The position numbers and the translations under genes were made by a program. A model generated the notes under the pieces. The model did no database searches. It saw nothing but the letters and a program-made list of their open reading frames with translations, and was not told the DNA's origin. A stretch of 64,000 bases of DNA from Chitinimonas prasina (lineage in GTDB: Bacteria; Pseudomonadota; Gammaproteobacteria; Burkholderiales; Chitinimonadaceae), in the NCBI RefSeq assembly GCF_030160395.1, contig NZ_BSOG01000002.1, positions 697,280 through 761,279 of the forward strand, written 5' to 3'. Every line of letters begins with the position of its first letter. Position 1 is the stretch's first letter. Below, piece after piece: positions 40,706-49,741 of the stretch.

Positions 40706-42346
40706 ATGCAACGCAGCCTGCTTGCACTCGCCCTTGCCAGCGCTTTTGCCGCTTCGGCACAAGCGGCAGAACCCGTTACCGTCTATGGCAAGATGACGTT
40801 AGGCGTCGAAAGCATTGCGGCAACCGGCGCCACCCTGGCCAACCAGAATATCGAGCGCCTCATGCGGGTGACCGACGGTGCCTCCACTCTGGGCTTCCGT
40901 GGCAGCGAAGAGATCAACGACGATCTGACCGCCTACTTCCAGATTGAAACCCAGATCAAGCCCGATGACGGTTGCGGCTTTGGTGGCTGCTCCACCGTGG
41001 GCAAGATCACTGCCCTGGGACCACAGGACAACCGCTATGCCGCGATCACGTCGCCGCATACCGGTACATCGCGCTTTGCCAACCGCCCGTCCTTTGTCGG
41101 TTTGCGCGGCTCTTGGGGCCAGATCCAGATGGGCCGCATGGACATGTACTACGAAAAGCATGTGCCGAACGAACTGCACCTGCTGCGTACTGGCCTCAAC
41201 ACCACCGCCCTGGCCGTACTGGGTAGCAACCAGCTCTCGCTGGCCGTAGGCGCCAACGATACCGTGGTGGCCCAGCGTACTTTCAGCACCACCCTGGCCC
41301 CCATTGTCGATGCTGCCATCGGCAAAAGCACGCCCGTCAACGCCACCATTGCCGCAACCCTGGGCAATGGCATAGGCGCAGCCTATGCACAGGGCCTGAC
41401 TCCGGCGCAAATCCTGGCTCAAGCTGGCGGTGGTGTTCAGGCACTGCTGAGCAACCCGCAAATCGCCAGCGCCCTGATTGCTTCCGGCGTCAATCCAGTT
41501 CAAGCCGGCGCTTCGCTGCAGGCCGCACTGGGCACGGCCGCGACCCAGGTGTTTACCCCAGGTAGCGCACTCAACACCCAGGTGTTGAATCAGGCCCGTG
41601 CCTACACCGTGCAGAACGGCTTCTACTTCGTCGGCCACCGCTACAACAACGTAGTGCAGTACCGCAGCCCTGCCATGAACGGCCTGACCGTGCTGGGTGC
41701 TGTCCACACGCGTGAGAACAAGGGCGAAATGGGCGTCGAATACGCACTGGACAAGACCCTGACCAATTCTGCCGCCCAGCGCAAGCTCAACTCCTGGGGC
41801 GCCGAGCTGACCTTCCACTACATGAACAAGGGCGTCTTCGCCAGCTTGTCCATGATGCGCGACAATGACCCGTACTCCATGGGTGGCGCCCTCGATAGTG
41901 CCTACGGCATCAAGGCCGCCTACGGCATGTACTTCAGCCCCGAAACGCGCGCCGGTTTGGTGTTCGAGCGCCAGGTCAACAAATACAACGGCGCGCTGGG
42001 CTATGGCGACAATGTACGCGACGCCTGGGTACTGTCCGGTAGCCACAAGGTCACCCCCAAGATCGAGCTGATCGCGACCTACGCCCAGGCCCTGGATGCC
42101 GAAATGCACGGTGCCAAGCAGGCCAATTCCGGTGCCCGCTACGCCCAACTGACCGGTGTTGTGACACTGAGCCCCCGCACCAATCTGTTCGCCACAGCAG
42201 CCAAGGTCGCCAACGAAAGCGAAGCGGCCTACAACTTCTATGTCAGCGGTGCAGCTCACCCCAACGGTGACATCCAAAGCGCGCAGTACACCTCCCGCGG
42301 TGCCGATCCGACCAGCTTCCAGGTCGGCATCAACCACAACTTCTAA
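40706..42346 (+). CDS. Gram-negative porin with long internal insertion
   Basis: A 546-residue outer-membrane porin of the betaproteobacterial Porin_4 type. It has a signal peptide ('ALALASAFAASAQA'), then 'VTVYGKMTLGVES' and 'GFRGSEEINDDLTAYFQIET', the usual strand pattern, and a terminal aromatic residue ('SFQVGINHNF'). Such porins are normally about 340-400 residues. Residues ~170-305 are an extra Ala/Gln/Gly-rich, probably helical block. The ATG at 40706 has GGAGAA upstream and starts the signal peptide. Confidence 0.9.
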   Translation: MQRSLLALALASAFAASAQAAEPVTVYGKMTLGVESIAATGATLANQNIERLMRVTDGASTLGFRGSEEINDDLTAYFQIETQIKPDDGCGFGGCSTVGKITALGPQDNRYAAITSPHTGTSRFANRPSFVGLRGSWGQIQMGRMDMYYEKHVPNELHLLRTGLNTTALAVLGSNQLSLAVGANDTVVAQRTFSTTLAPIVDAAIGKSTPVNATIAATLGNGIGAAYAQGLTPAQILAQAGGGVQALLSNPQIASALIASGVNPVQAGASLQAALGTAATQVFTPGSALNTQVLNQARAYTVQNGFYFVGHRYNNVVQYRSPAMNGLTVLGAVHTRENKGEMGVEYALDKTLTNSAAQRKLNSWGAELTFHYMNKGVFASLSMMRDNDPYSMGGALDSAYGIKAAYGMYFSPETRAGLVFERQVNKYNGALGYGDNVRDAWVLSGSHKVTPKIELIATYAQALDAEMHGAKQANSGARYAQLTGVVTLSPRTNLFATAAKVANESEAAYNFYVSGAAHPNGDIQSAQYTSRGADPTSFQVGINHNF

Positions 42347-42450
42347 AGAGCCTGTCATCAACTCAAGTCTTGGATAGTTGATGACGTACTGCGCTGGCGC
42401 CAGGGCAACCCTGGCGCTAGTCGTCAATGCAGCCTGAATCAGTAGGCTCT
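42347..42450. repeat. Nested inverted-repeat element after the porin
   Basis: AGAGCCT (42347) and AGGCTCT (42444) enclose two hairpins: GTCATCAACT / AGTTGATGAC (10 bp, perfect) and GCGCCAGGG-CAA-CCCTGGCGC (9 bp, perfect). The outer repeat begins right after the porin stop. It could be an mRNA-stabilising or terminating structure, or a small mobile repeat. The sequence up to 42590 shows no gene. Confidence 0.65.
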
Positions 42451-42594
42451 TCCCTGATTGATTCCACTCCTCCCGCCCTCGCCGCCGCGACGAAAGTCCA
42501 CGTTGCACGGTGCGTGGAGGGAGCCTCGCGGGTGCTCGTTGTTGTCTTGAATTGGCTTCAGAGCCGATGAACCTCAGCTTTCAATGAAGACAGC

Positions 42595-42620
42595 AAACAG
42601 GGTGCCTCGGCACCCTGTTT
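42595..42620 (+). terminator. Rho-independent terminator upstream of mltA
   Basis: AAACAGGGTGC and GCACCCTGTTT pair perfectly around CCTCG-like loop bases, followed by a T-run (TTTTCATT). It lies about 250 bases after the porin stop and 120 before mltA. Confidence 0.85.
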
Positions 42621-42739
42621 TCATTACTGTACTCACAGCATGCCCGCACCAATCCTGCGTGCCGGTTAGTGACGCTTAAGTACCCTATAACCCGGCCAGT
42701 TGCGGTAAGCTCAAACCCTTGTCCAGAACGCGACTCGCC

Positions 42740-43936
42740 ATGCGCCGCCTCCTTACTGCTTCCTGCCTGATGGCCTTGCTGGCTGGCTGTGCCACCCAAG
42801 CGCCCGCACCAACCGTCACCGCCACACCGGCCAAGTCTGTCGACTGCCAGTGCCCCGATGCTACCAGCAAGCCCGCGCCCATCACCGCCCGCTATCAGCC
42901 TGCAGATTGGTCCGTCCTGCCCGGCTGGCCTGGCGACAGATTGCTGGAGAACTGGCCCGCCTGGCTTAATTCCTGCAAGCGACTGGCCAACCGTACCGGC
43001 TGGAAGGAAATCTGCAGCGAGGCACAGACCCTCAATCCACGTGATGATGCAACGGTAAGGGGTTTCTATGAGCGGTACTTCCAGCCGTGGCGGGTGGAAA
43101 GCAGTGACGGTAGCCAGAGCGGCCTGATCACCGGTTACTACGAACCCCTGCTGACGGGTAGCAAGCAAGCCAAGCCGGGCAGCGCCCCCATTCATGGCGT
43201 ACCCGATGATCTCCTGACCATAGACATGGGCGAACTCTATCCCGAGCTGAAGGGCATGCGCCTGCGAGGCCGGCTGGATGGCCGCAAGGTCGTACCCTAT
43301 TGGAGCCGTAGCGATATCGATGCCGGCAAGGCGCCGACAGCCGGCCTGGCATTGGCCTGGGCGGATGATCCCATTGAAGCCTTCTTCCTGCAGATACAAG
43401 GCTCCGGCCGTATCAAACTAGAGGATGGCAGCATCATACGGGTGGGCTATGCCGATCAGAACGGACATCCCTATAAATCGATAGGCCGCTGGCTAATAGA
43501 CCAGGGAGAGCTGAAATCGCACGAGGCTTCCATGCAAGGCATTCAAGCCTGGGCACGTGCCAACCCGTTGCGATTGAAGGAATTGCTCGATACCAATCCC
43601 AGCTTCGTTTTCTTCCGCCTCCTGGCCAACGCTGATGGCGGCCCGATAGGTGCGCTGAACGTCCCACTGACGGACGGCGGCAGCGTGGCGGTAGACCCCA
43701 AGTTCGTGCCGCTGGGCAGCCCCATCTATCTCGCCACCACCTGGCCCAACGACAGCAAGCCGCTGTCCCGACTGATGCAGGCCCAGGATACCGGCGGCGC
43801 CATACGCGGCCCCATACGTGCAGACTTCTTCTGGGGTTATGGCCATGATGCCGGCCAACTGGCCGGACGTATGAAACAGCAGGGACAAGTGTGGCTACTG
43901 TGGCCCAAAGCGCTGGCCTTACCCGCCGGGGGATAG
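42740..43936 (+). CDS. mltA: Membrane-bound lytic murein transglycosylase A
   Basis: A 398-residue MltA lipoprotein that cleaves peptidoglycan to 1,6-anhydro sugars. Signal and lipobox are 'LMALLAGCATQ'. The MltA domain shows 'GLITGYYEPLLTGS', 'GLALAWADDPIEAFFLQIQGSGRIKL' (parts) and the 3D domain 'QAQDTGGAIRGPIRADFFWG' with catalytic Asp residues. The ATG at 42740 starts the signal peptide; one in the same frame 21 bases earlier is less likely. Confidence 0.93.
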   Translation: MRRLLTASCLMALLAGCATQAPAPTVTATPAKSVDCQCPDATSKPAPITARYQPADWSVLPGWPGDRLLENWPAWLNSCKRLANRTGWKEICSEAQTLNPRDDATVRGFYERYFQPWRVESSDGSQSGLITGYYEPLLTGSKQAKPGSAPIHGVPDDLLTIDMGELYPELKGMRLRGRLDGRKVVPYWSRSDIDAGKAPTAGLALAWADDPIEAFFLQIQGSGRIKLEDGSIIRVGYADQNGHPYKSIGRWLIDQGELKSHEASMQGIQAWARANPLRLKELLDTNPSFVFFRLLANADGGPIGALNVPLTDGGSVAVDPKFVPLGSPIYLATTWPNDSKPLSRLMQAQDTGGAIRGPIRADFFWGYGHDAGQLAGRMKQQGQVWLLWPKALALPAGG

Positions 43937-43989
43937 CGCGCAAAGGGCTGCATGCCAGGCTAATGCCCTCGCCTCAAACCAAGCCGCTA

Positions 43990-44127
43990 AGAGCGGCTAT
44001 CAAAACCCAGCGTAGCGGTTCTGGCTAGGCGTGCGAGAGATGGCGCGCGCAGCAGGCGCGCGCAGCTGACAGTACGTGGGTACGGCAAGCTCGCACACCA
44101 CCCCCAAAGGGTCTTGTTAGCCGCTCT
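43990..44127. repeat. Nested terminal-inverted-repeat element (about 138 bp)
   Basis: AGAGCGGCTATCAAAAC at the left end pairs with GTCTTGTTAGCCGCTCT at the right (15 of 17). Inside lie GTGCGAG / CTCGCAC and a core GCGCGCGC-N5-GCGCGCGC. The whole can fold as one long hairpin. It has no coding capacity and sits between mltA and the regulator gene, whose stop lies inside the right arm. It resembles a miniature inverted-repeat element. Confidence 0.65.
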
Positions 44128-45061
44128 ATAGGGATCGTGCTGTACGCCACGCCTTGGCCACGGCACCTATCTGGTCCAGGCTAGCCACGATACGAATGCT
44201 GCTGGCCAGCCCGTCGTCTGGGCGCACACCGCTGCCCCCAGCCCAGATCTGAATACCGTCAGGCAGCCTGCCCGCCAAGCTATTCAGCATCTGGCGTGCC
44301 GCCTGCTCGCCATAGGCAGCACTGAAGGACAAGGCCACCACATCTACCTGATGGGCAATGGCCGCAGCGGCGATATCCGCCAGCGGCAGTTCGGTGCCCA
44401 TGGGCAGTATGATGCAACCTTCCAGCCAGAGCATGACCTCCGCCATCAGCATACCAAGCTGATGCGGCTCATCCGGCATCGTGGTCACCAAGACGCGAGG
44501 CGCCTGCCCCATCGGATACAGTTGCAGCAGCGCCTGACGCAGCATCATCTGCACTTGCTCGGTGTAGAGGTGTTCAGCATGGATGGCCAATTCTCCTCGC
44601 TGCCATGCCGTACCAACAGCCTGGTTGGCATGCTGCAGGCTGACCGTCACAAACCTGCGCAAGCCGTGGTCTATCAGCTGCTGGCTCAACCAGCGCCGCA
44701 TCCCGTCCACATCGTTCTGCTGCAGCAGTGCAACCAACTCATCCCCCGGCCCCACGGGCAGAGACGTAGCCACCGGCACGCCCTGCCGTGGCGCACCTGC
44801 CTGCAAGTCTCGCAAGGCCGCCAGCTGCATATTCATCAGGCGGCCTGGGCGGTATCCCCGGTCTATCAACAGGCGTATCAGCTTGAGCTTCTCCACCGTC
44901 TCGCGGCTGTAGACCCGATCACCACTCTCATCGCGATCGGGTAAAGGGAAGCCATAACGACGCTCCCACATCCTTAACAGCTCCTTGGATACCCTGGTTT
45001 CCTTCTCGACCGCCCCAATCGGCATCTGCAAGCCGCGCTCCTCTTGACCAGATGCACTCAT
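44126..45061 (-). CDS. LitR/CarH-type B12-dependent light-sensing MerR regulator
   Basis: A 311-residue regulator. The MerR HTH (~14-75) reads 'AVEKETRVSKELLRMWERRYG' followed by 'DRVYSRETVEKLKLIRLLI'. The C-terminal B12-binding region holds W-x9-EH ('WQRGELAIHAEH') and ExHxxG ('EPHQLG'), the pocket motifs of CarH/LitR photoreceptors that bind adenosylcobalamin and let go of DNA in light. It is the last gene of the nine-gene operon and overlaps the previous gene by four bases. Light sensing follows from the motifs; it is not shown by experiment. Confidence 0.88.
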   Translation of the reverse strand: MSASGQEERGLQMPIGAVEKETRVSKELLRMWERRYGFPLPDRDESGDRVYSRETVEKLKLIRLLIDRGYRPGRLMNMQLAALRDLQAGAPRQGVPVATSLPVGPGDELVALLQQNDVDGMRRWLSQQLIDHGLRRFVTVSLQHANQAVGTAWQRGELAIHAEHLYTEQVQMMLRQALLQLYPMGQAPRVLVTTMPDEPHQLGMLMAEVMLWLEGCIILPMGTELPLADIAAAAIAHQVDVVALSFSAAYGEQAARQMLNSLAGRLPDGIQIWAGGSGVRPDDGLASSIRIVASLDQIGAVAKAWRTARSL

Positions 45062-45474
45062 GTTGCCAGCCTTCGTTTAATCATGCGCAACACCGCACCC
45101 AGCACCGGCACATGCTCATAGAGCTGCTCGGCGGCATCCCAATAGTCGTGGTGCAATACGATCAAGCCCTGGCTGTCCAGCTCCAGCTGTGAGCCGCCAC
45201 GTATCACCATGGCACGACCACGCAAGCCAAACTCGAAGCGCCAGACAACAAAGGCGCGTTCCGCTTCGACAATACTGCTCTCCACCACAAAGCGGGGCTG
45301 TGCAAGCGTGTCGAACATGTGCTGGTAGATACGTTCGATGGCGGGCAGGCCCCGCACATCATTGAACGGATCCCTGAACCGAGCCTGGGGGGCGTAATAG
45401 TGAGCAATGCCGGTCAGGCTGGTCGGCGTCAGTGACTCAAACCAGCGGATGATCTCTTCAAAGCGGGGCTTCAT
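45058..45474 (-). CDS. NTF2-like (SnoaL-type) protein
   Basis: A 138-residue cone-fold protein: 'IRWFESLTPTSLTGIAHYYA', 'FRDPFNDVRGLPAIERIYQHM', 'VVWRFEFGLRGRAMVIRGGSQLELD' (in parts). SnoaL-like proteins can be small enzymes or accessory binders. Conserved member of the light-response cluster in proteobacteria, function unknown. It overlaps neighbours by four bases on both sides. Confidence 0.85.
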   Translation of the reverse strand: MKPRFEEIIRWFESLTPTSLTGIAHYYAPQARFRDPFNDVRGLPAIERIYQHMFDTLAQPRFVVESSIVEAERAFVVWRFEFGLRGRAMVIRGGSQLELDSQGLIVLHHDYWDAAEQLYEHVPVLGAVLRMIKRRLAT

Positions 45475-46253
45475 AGTCCGGTAACCTTGTGCAGCAAGGG
45501 AAAGCGCCAGCTATAGGGCAGCCTGCTCAGCCACCACAGCATGCTGGTGAAACGACGGGGAAAACGAATCTCGAAGCGTCCGGCCGCCATGCCCGCCAGC
45601 ATGGCTTGGGCAGCCGCTTGTGGCGTCATCAACTCAGGCATGCTGAAATCGTTGGCGCGGGTCATGGGCGTGGCGACAAAGCCAGGATTGACCAGGTAGA
45701 TGGCCAAGCCACGGGGTGCTAGGTCAAAGTACAGCGTCTCGGCCAGATTGATCAGCGCCGCCTTGGTAGCGCCATAGACCGAAGCCTTGGGCAGACCGGT
45801 ATAGCCCGACACACTGGCAACCAGCGCGACACCGCCACAGCCGTTAGCCAACATGGCGGGCAGTACCAGCGTCAAGCCTCGATATACACTCAGCACATTG
45901 AGCTCAAAGCTACGCGTCGCGGCAGCAGCATCCAGCTCCCAGGCACGCTGCGGCTCATAGCGCGCCGCCAAAAACACCACCAGGTCCAGGCCACCAAAGG
46001 CTGCCTCCGCCTTGGCATGGGCCGCCGGCCACTCTGCCTCGGCGGCAGCGTCAAAAGCCACGACTGCCGCCAGTGCATGCGAACCCGCCACCCGCCGCAG
46101 TTCGCTCTCCCGCCTGGCAGACAAGATCACCTTGGCCCCTGCGGCGAGCAAGGCTTGGGCAAAGGCCTCCCCTATCCCGCTGGAAGCACCTACCAGCCAC
46201 ACCCGCTGCGTGCGCCAGTCCTGTATCGGTCGGTTCATGGTGGCCATAATCAC
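45471..46253 (-). CDS. Short-chain dehydrogenase/reductase
   Basis: A 260-residue SDR with the cofactor motif 'VWLVGASSGIGEAFAQALL', catalytic Ser/Tyr/Lys ('VALVASVSGYTGLPKASVYGATKAAL'). It is in the operon with lipid-modifying genes, so its substrate may be a lipid-derived carbonyl; that is inference. It overlaps both neighbours by four bases. Confidence 0.92.
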   Translation of the reverse strand: MIMATMNRPIQDWRTQRVWLVGASSGIGEAFAQALLAAGAKVILSARRESELRRVAGSHALAAVVAFDAAAEAEWPAAHAKAEAAFGGLDLVVFLAARYEPQRAWELDAAAATRSFELNVLSVYRGLTLVLPAMLANGCGGVALVASVSGYTGLPKASVYGATKAALINLAETLYFDLAPRGLAIYLVNPGFVATPMTRANDFSMPELMTPQAAAQAMLAGMAAGRFEIRFPRRFTSMLWWLSRLPYSWRFPLLHKVTGL

Positions 46254-46774
46254 GACCGCTTGCGAAAGAACAGCGAGACCTCACCGAGGTTCACGCCGAA
46301 CTTGGACATGGTAGAGCGGTTGAACATGGTCTGCTCGTCCAGCAGCCACATCCAGTCGTCGAAAACCACCTCATAAACCGTCCCATCCACTGGCAGTTTG
46401 AGGGTGTAGCGCCAGTGCAGGGCATTGCCGGCCACACGGCCCACCGCTACGCCCAGCACATCGTCGGCACGGCCATGCCAAGTGCCATCAGCCTGCCGGT
46501 TAAGGGTCCAGACGCGCCGCTGCGTCTCGCCATCGTCATAGACAAAACGCTCATCCAGCGTGCCGGTGTCACCCACCCAGCTACAGCGCATCTCCACCTT
46601 GAATCGGCGGGCCACCTCTCCATTTCGCTTCTGAAACACACCCCAGGCATCAATGGTGCCATTGAAATAACTGGGCAGATCCAGGGTCGGCCCTTGGCGT
46701 GCGTAGTGGTTGACATCCACCCCAGCGCAGCCCAACAAGAAACAGGCAATCAGCATGACCAACAAGCGTTTCAT
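46250..46774 (-). CDS. DUF3833 lipoprotein
   Basis: A 174-residue lipoprotein with lipobox 'ACFLLGCAG' and a DUF3833 body ('LDLPSYFNGTIDAWGVFQKR', 'DDWMWLLDEQTMFNRSTMSKF'). The family is found with SDR, MFS and CFA-type genes in this cluster; its role is unknown. Overlaps by four bases. Confidence 0.88.
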   Translation of the reverse strand: MKRLLVMLIACFLLGCAGVDVNHYARQGPTLDLPSYFNGTIDAWGVFQKRNGEVARRFKVEMRCSWVGDTGTLDERFVYDDGETQRRVWTLNRQADGTWHGRADDVLGVAVGRVAGNALHWRYTLKLPVDGTVYEVVFDDWMWLLDEQTMFNRSTMSKFGVNLGEVSLFFRKRS

Positions 46775-48039
46775 GGGGTGGGCTCCGGCAGAGGTTGAGG
46801 ATTGAATGCGGTGCTCGACCCCAAGAGCAGCAAGCCGTTGAACAGCTTGAGCACGCAGGGCACGCCGGCATAGATCATGGCCAGCGCCCCGGCAGCCGCA
46901 GAACTGCCCGGCACATAGCCAAGGCCATGCAACAGCGGTAGCGCGAGCCCGGCAGCCAGGGCCAATGCCAGCTTGCCCAGCATGGCCCAGAATCCGAAGT
47001 AAAGCCCGGTATCCTGGCGCAGCCCAGACGGGATCAGATCGGCCAGCAAGGCGGGCGGCAATGCCAGATCAGCGCCCAGTGCCATGCCCGACAGCAGGCA
47101 GACGAGGCCAAACTGCCAGACATCGCCGCTCCCCAGGCTAGCCGCCCAGAAAAATGCGCAACTTCCAAGCACCATGCCCACCAACCAGGCCCTGGCCTTG
47201 CCTATGCGGTCGGCCAGCATTACCCAGCAGGGCAAGGTAAGGGCACCGGCCAGAAAATAAACCAGCAGCAGGCCGCCGGCAGCAGCAGGTGCCTGCAATA
47301 CATCGGCGATATAGAACAGCACCAGCGTGGCGGGCAGTGCCACAGCCAGGGAGTTGATCAGGTAAATCAACATCAACCGTCGTATGGCCGGCGGTTGCAG
47401 CAGCTGGCGCCAATTGGAGCCTGCCCGTTTCGGTGGCAGCAATGGCGGCGGGGACCAGTGAAGGGTGTAGGCCAGGGCCATCAACAGCACGACTGCAAAC
47501 ACCAAGGCGTAGACGCTGTAACCCAGTCGCGCACCAAATTGCTGTACCAGCCAAACCGGGAGTACCGAGGCCAGCAGCACCCCCGCCAGTCCCGTTGCCT
47601 CACGCCATGCGGTCACCCGCGAGCGCGCATCCACTTCATCGGTAAGCCTGGCACCCCAGGCCAGGTAGCAGATGTTGACCAGACTGTGGGCCGTATAGAC
47701 CACTACCAGGCAGACAGCCAGCCAGGCATGCAGGCCCCAACTGGCCAGTTGCGGCGGCGTGAACAAGGCAAACAGGCTAGCCGCCAGCGTAGCCCCCCCC
47801 AGCAGCATCAGTCGCCGCCAGCCTGCAGGCTTGTGCTGCCAGGCGTCTACCAGGCGGCCCAACCAGGGGTCCTGAACCGTATCAACCAGGCGCGCCAGAA
47901 ACAGCACCAGGCCCAGGCTGGCCAGATTGAGCCCCAGCTCCGCACCATAGAACTGTGGTGCAGTCACATAGACAGGCAAGGCCGCCATGGCCAGCGGCCA
48001 CCCCAGTGCGGCGTAGGCGAGCAGGCCGGTGGTTTTCAT
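46771..48039 (-). CDS. MFS transporter of the GPH-like type
   Basis: A 422-residue inner-membrane protein with about twelve segments. It has 'GLVLFLARLVDTVQDPWLGRL' and 'GWRRLMLLGG'-like loop, which match sugar:cation-symporter-like (GPH) family members. The ligand is unknown; its place in the lipid cluster suggests export of or response to lipid-related compounds. Overlaps by four bases with both neighbours. Confidence 0.82.
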   Translation of the reverse strand: MKTTGLLAYAALGWPLAMAALPVYVTAPQFYGAELGLNLASLGLVLFLARLVDTVQDPWLGRLVDAWQHKPAGWRRLMLLGGATLAASLFALFTPPQLASWGLHAWLAVCLVVVYTAHSLVNICYLAWGARLTDEVDARSRVTAWREATGLAGVLLASVLPVWLVQQFGARLGYSVYALVFAVVLLMALAYTLHWSPPPLLPPKRAGSNWRQLLQPPAIRRLMLIYLINSLAVALPATLVLFYIADVLQAPAAAGGLLLVYFLAGALTLPCWVMLADRIGKARAWLVGMVLGSCAFFWAASLGSGDVWQFGLVCLLSGMALGADLALPPALLADLIPSGLRQDTGLYFGFWAMLGKLALALAAGLALPLLHGLGYVPGSSAAAGALAMIYAGVPCVLKLFNGLLLLGSSTAFNPQPLPEPTP

Positions 48040-48530
48040 GGCGCGCCGCCCAGTAACTGCTTGCGCAGACCGGGCTCACTGGTGCGCGCATCCAGCCAGA
48101 TAGCAAAAAACCATCGGGCAAACTCCGGGTCGTCAATGTCGGCCGTCAGCCGCTCGCCCGCATAAAAGCGTATGCCTTTGCCCGGCTGCAGCACGCCCAC
48201 CAAGGCATCGCCCTCGCTGACATCGACAAAACCGCGTCGCATATGCGCGGTCCAATCATCAAAACGTGCCCTGGGCGCACCCAGCCTCGCCATCTGCTCC
48301 AGGCTTGCATCAATGATGCGGTCCGCCTTGAAGCTACGTGCATAAGTGAGCACCAGGGCATGGCCCTGCTGGGGATCGTATTTACCGCTGTGGCTTAGCA
48401 GTTCGGCACGATAGAGCTTGAGGCCAAACCAGCGCATCTCCCCCTGCCCTACCGTTCTCGCACCAGGCAAGGCATCGCGCCAGCTTGCCTGGGCGGCAAC
48501 TGACAAAAAGACCACCAGCAGCAATCGCAT
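48036..48530 (-). CDS. Chalcone-isomerase-like exported protein
   Basis: A 164-residue protein with a signal peptide ('MRLLLVVFLSVAAQA') and a chalcone-isomerase-like fold ('WFGLKLYRAELLSHSG', 'LVLTYARSFKADRIIDASLEQM'). Members of this family bind fatty acids. The ATG at 48530 overlaps the methyltransferase stop in TGATG; an in-frame ATG 15 bases earlier is possible but adds residues before the signal. Confidence 0.85.
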   Translation of the reverse strand: MRLLLVVFLSVAAQASWRDALPGARTVGQGEMRWFGLKLYRAELLSHSGKYDPQQGHALVLTYARSFKADRIIDASLEQMARLGAPRARFDDWTAHMRRGFVDVSEGDALVGVLQPGKGIRFYAGERLTADIDDPEFARWFFAIWLDARTSEPGLRKQLLGGAP

Positions 48531-49741
48531 CAACCCAGTGTCCATTGCCTCACCCCGGTTCGACCTTCACGAAAGCCCGCCTCGCAGTAGATGAAGTACA
48601 TGCGCCACAGCCGGATGAACGCCTCGTCGTAACCCTGGGCACGCACCGTCTCCAGCGCCTCTTCAAAGCGCATGCGCCAAAGGCGCAAGGTTGCCGCGTA
48701 ATCCAGGCCGAACTCCAGTTGATCCAGGACCAAAAGGCCGGCGGCGCGGGCTTGCGCCTCAAAGCGCTGCGGGCTGGGCAGCATCCCGCCAGGAAAGATG
48801 TACTGCTGGATGAAATCCGTGCCGCTACGGTAGCTCTCAAATCGCTCGTCCACGATATCGATGGACTGTATGACCACGCGCCCACCCGGTTTGCGCAAGC
48901 TGGCCAGCTTGGCAAAGTAGGTCGGCCACCAACGCTCTCCAACGGCCTCCACCATCTCGATGGAGACGATATGGTCGAATTGTCCCTCGATATCGCGATA
49001 GTCGGTCAGCGTCAGGTTGACCTGCTCACTCAGCCCCAGGCGCTCCATACGTGCCTGAGCCCAGGCCAATTGCTCAGTAGATAGCGTTACACCATGCACC
49101 TTCAGGCCACGCTGGGCAGCACGCTCGGCAAAGCCCCCCCAGCCGCAACCAATCTCCAACACCGTTTGCCCCGGTACAGCATTCAGTTGATCCAGAATGC
49201 GGTCATACTTGGCCCATTGCGCCGCTTCAAGTGTCTGCTCTGAGCCATGCTGAAACAGCGCGGCCGAATAAGACATCGAGGGATCAAGCCACAACTGGTA
49301 GAAGGGATTGCCTAGATCGTAGTGTGCCGAGATATTGCGGCGGCTACCGCGACGATTGTTGTCTCGCAAGACCAGATGCGTCAGCCGCTTGAGCAGCAGC
49401 GCCCACCAGCGACCGTTGACGGCCTGGCTCATTGCTGCCTCATTGCGCAGAGCCAGCGTGAACAAGGCCAGCATATCGCTGCTGTCTACCCAACCCTGCT
49501 TGTAGCTCTCGGCAAAACCGATATCGCCTTGCCGCAGAATGGCGGTAGCAGCACGCCAGTCATGCACCTTTAGCTCGGCATGGGGACAGGCGCCCAGCAT
49601 GCCGAAATGGGCTACCTGGCCCTGGGGGTCCACCAGGGTCAGCGAGCCCGTTGACAGCTTTTTCAGCATGCCCACAAACAGTCGGGCACCCAGCGGCAGC
49701 CCCTCTGTTCGGTATGGCAGCACCAGATCGTTGCGGTTCAT
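48530..49741 (-). CDS. Cyclopropane-fatty-acyl-phospholipid synthase-like methyltransferase
   Basis: A 403-residue SAM-dependent enzyme of the CFA synthase family. It has 'GNPFYQLWLDPSMSYSAALF', 'VLEIGCGWGGFAERAAQRG' (SAM loop), 'ISTEQLA'-like region and 'IVSIEMVEAVGERWWPTYFA', 'FIQQYIFPGGMLPS'. It may add cyclopropane or, as in the furan fatty-acid route, a methyl branch to membrane lipids. Overlaps both neighbours. Confidence 0.92.
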   Translation of the reverse strand: MNRNDLVLPYRTEGLPLGARLFVGMLKKLSTGSLTLVDPQGQVAHFGMLGACPHAELKVHDWRAATAILRQGDIGFAESYKQGWVDSSDMLALFTLALRNEAAMSQAVNGRWWALLLKRLTHLVLRDNNRRGSRRNISAHYDLGNPFYQLWLDPSMSYSAALFQHGSEQTLEAAQWAKYDRILDQLNAVPGQTVLEIGCGWGGFAERAAQRGLKVHGVTLSTEQLAWAQARMERLGLSEQVNLTLTDYRDIEGQFDHIVSIEMVEAVGERWWPTYFAKLASLRKPGGRVVIQSIDIVDERFESYRSGTDFIQQYIFPGGMLPSPQRFEAQARAAGLLVLDQLEFGLDYAATLRLWRMRFEEALETVRAQGYDEAFIRLWRMYFIYCEAGFREGRTGVRQWTLG

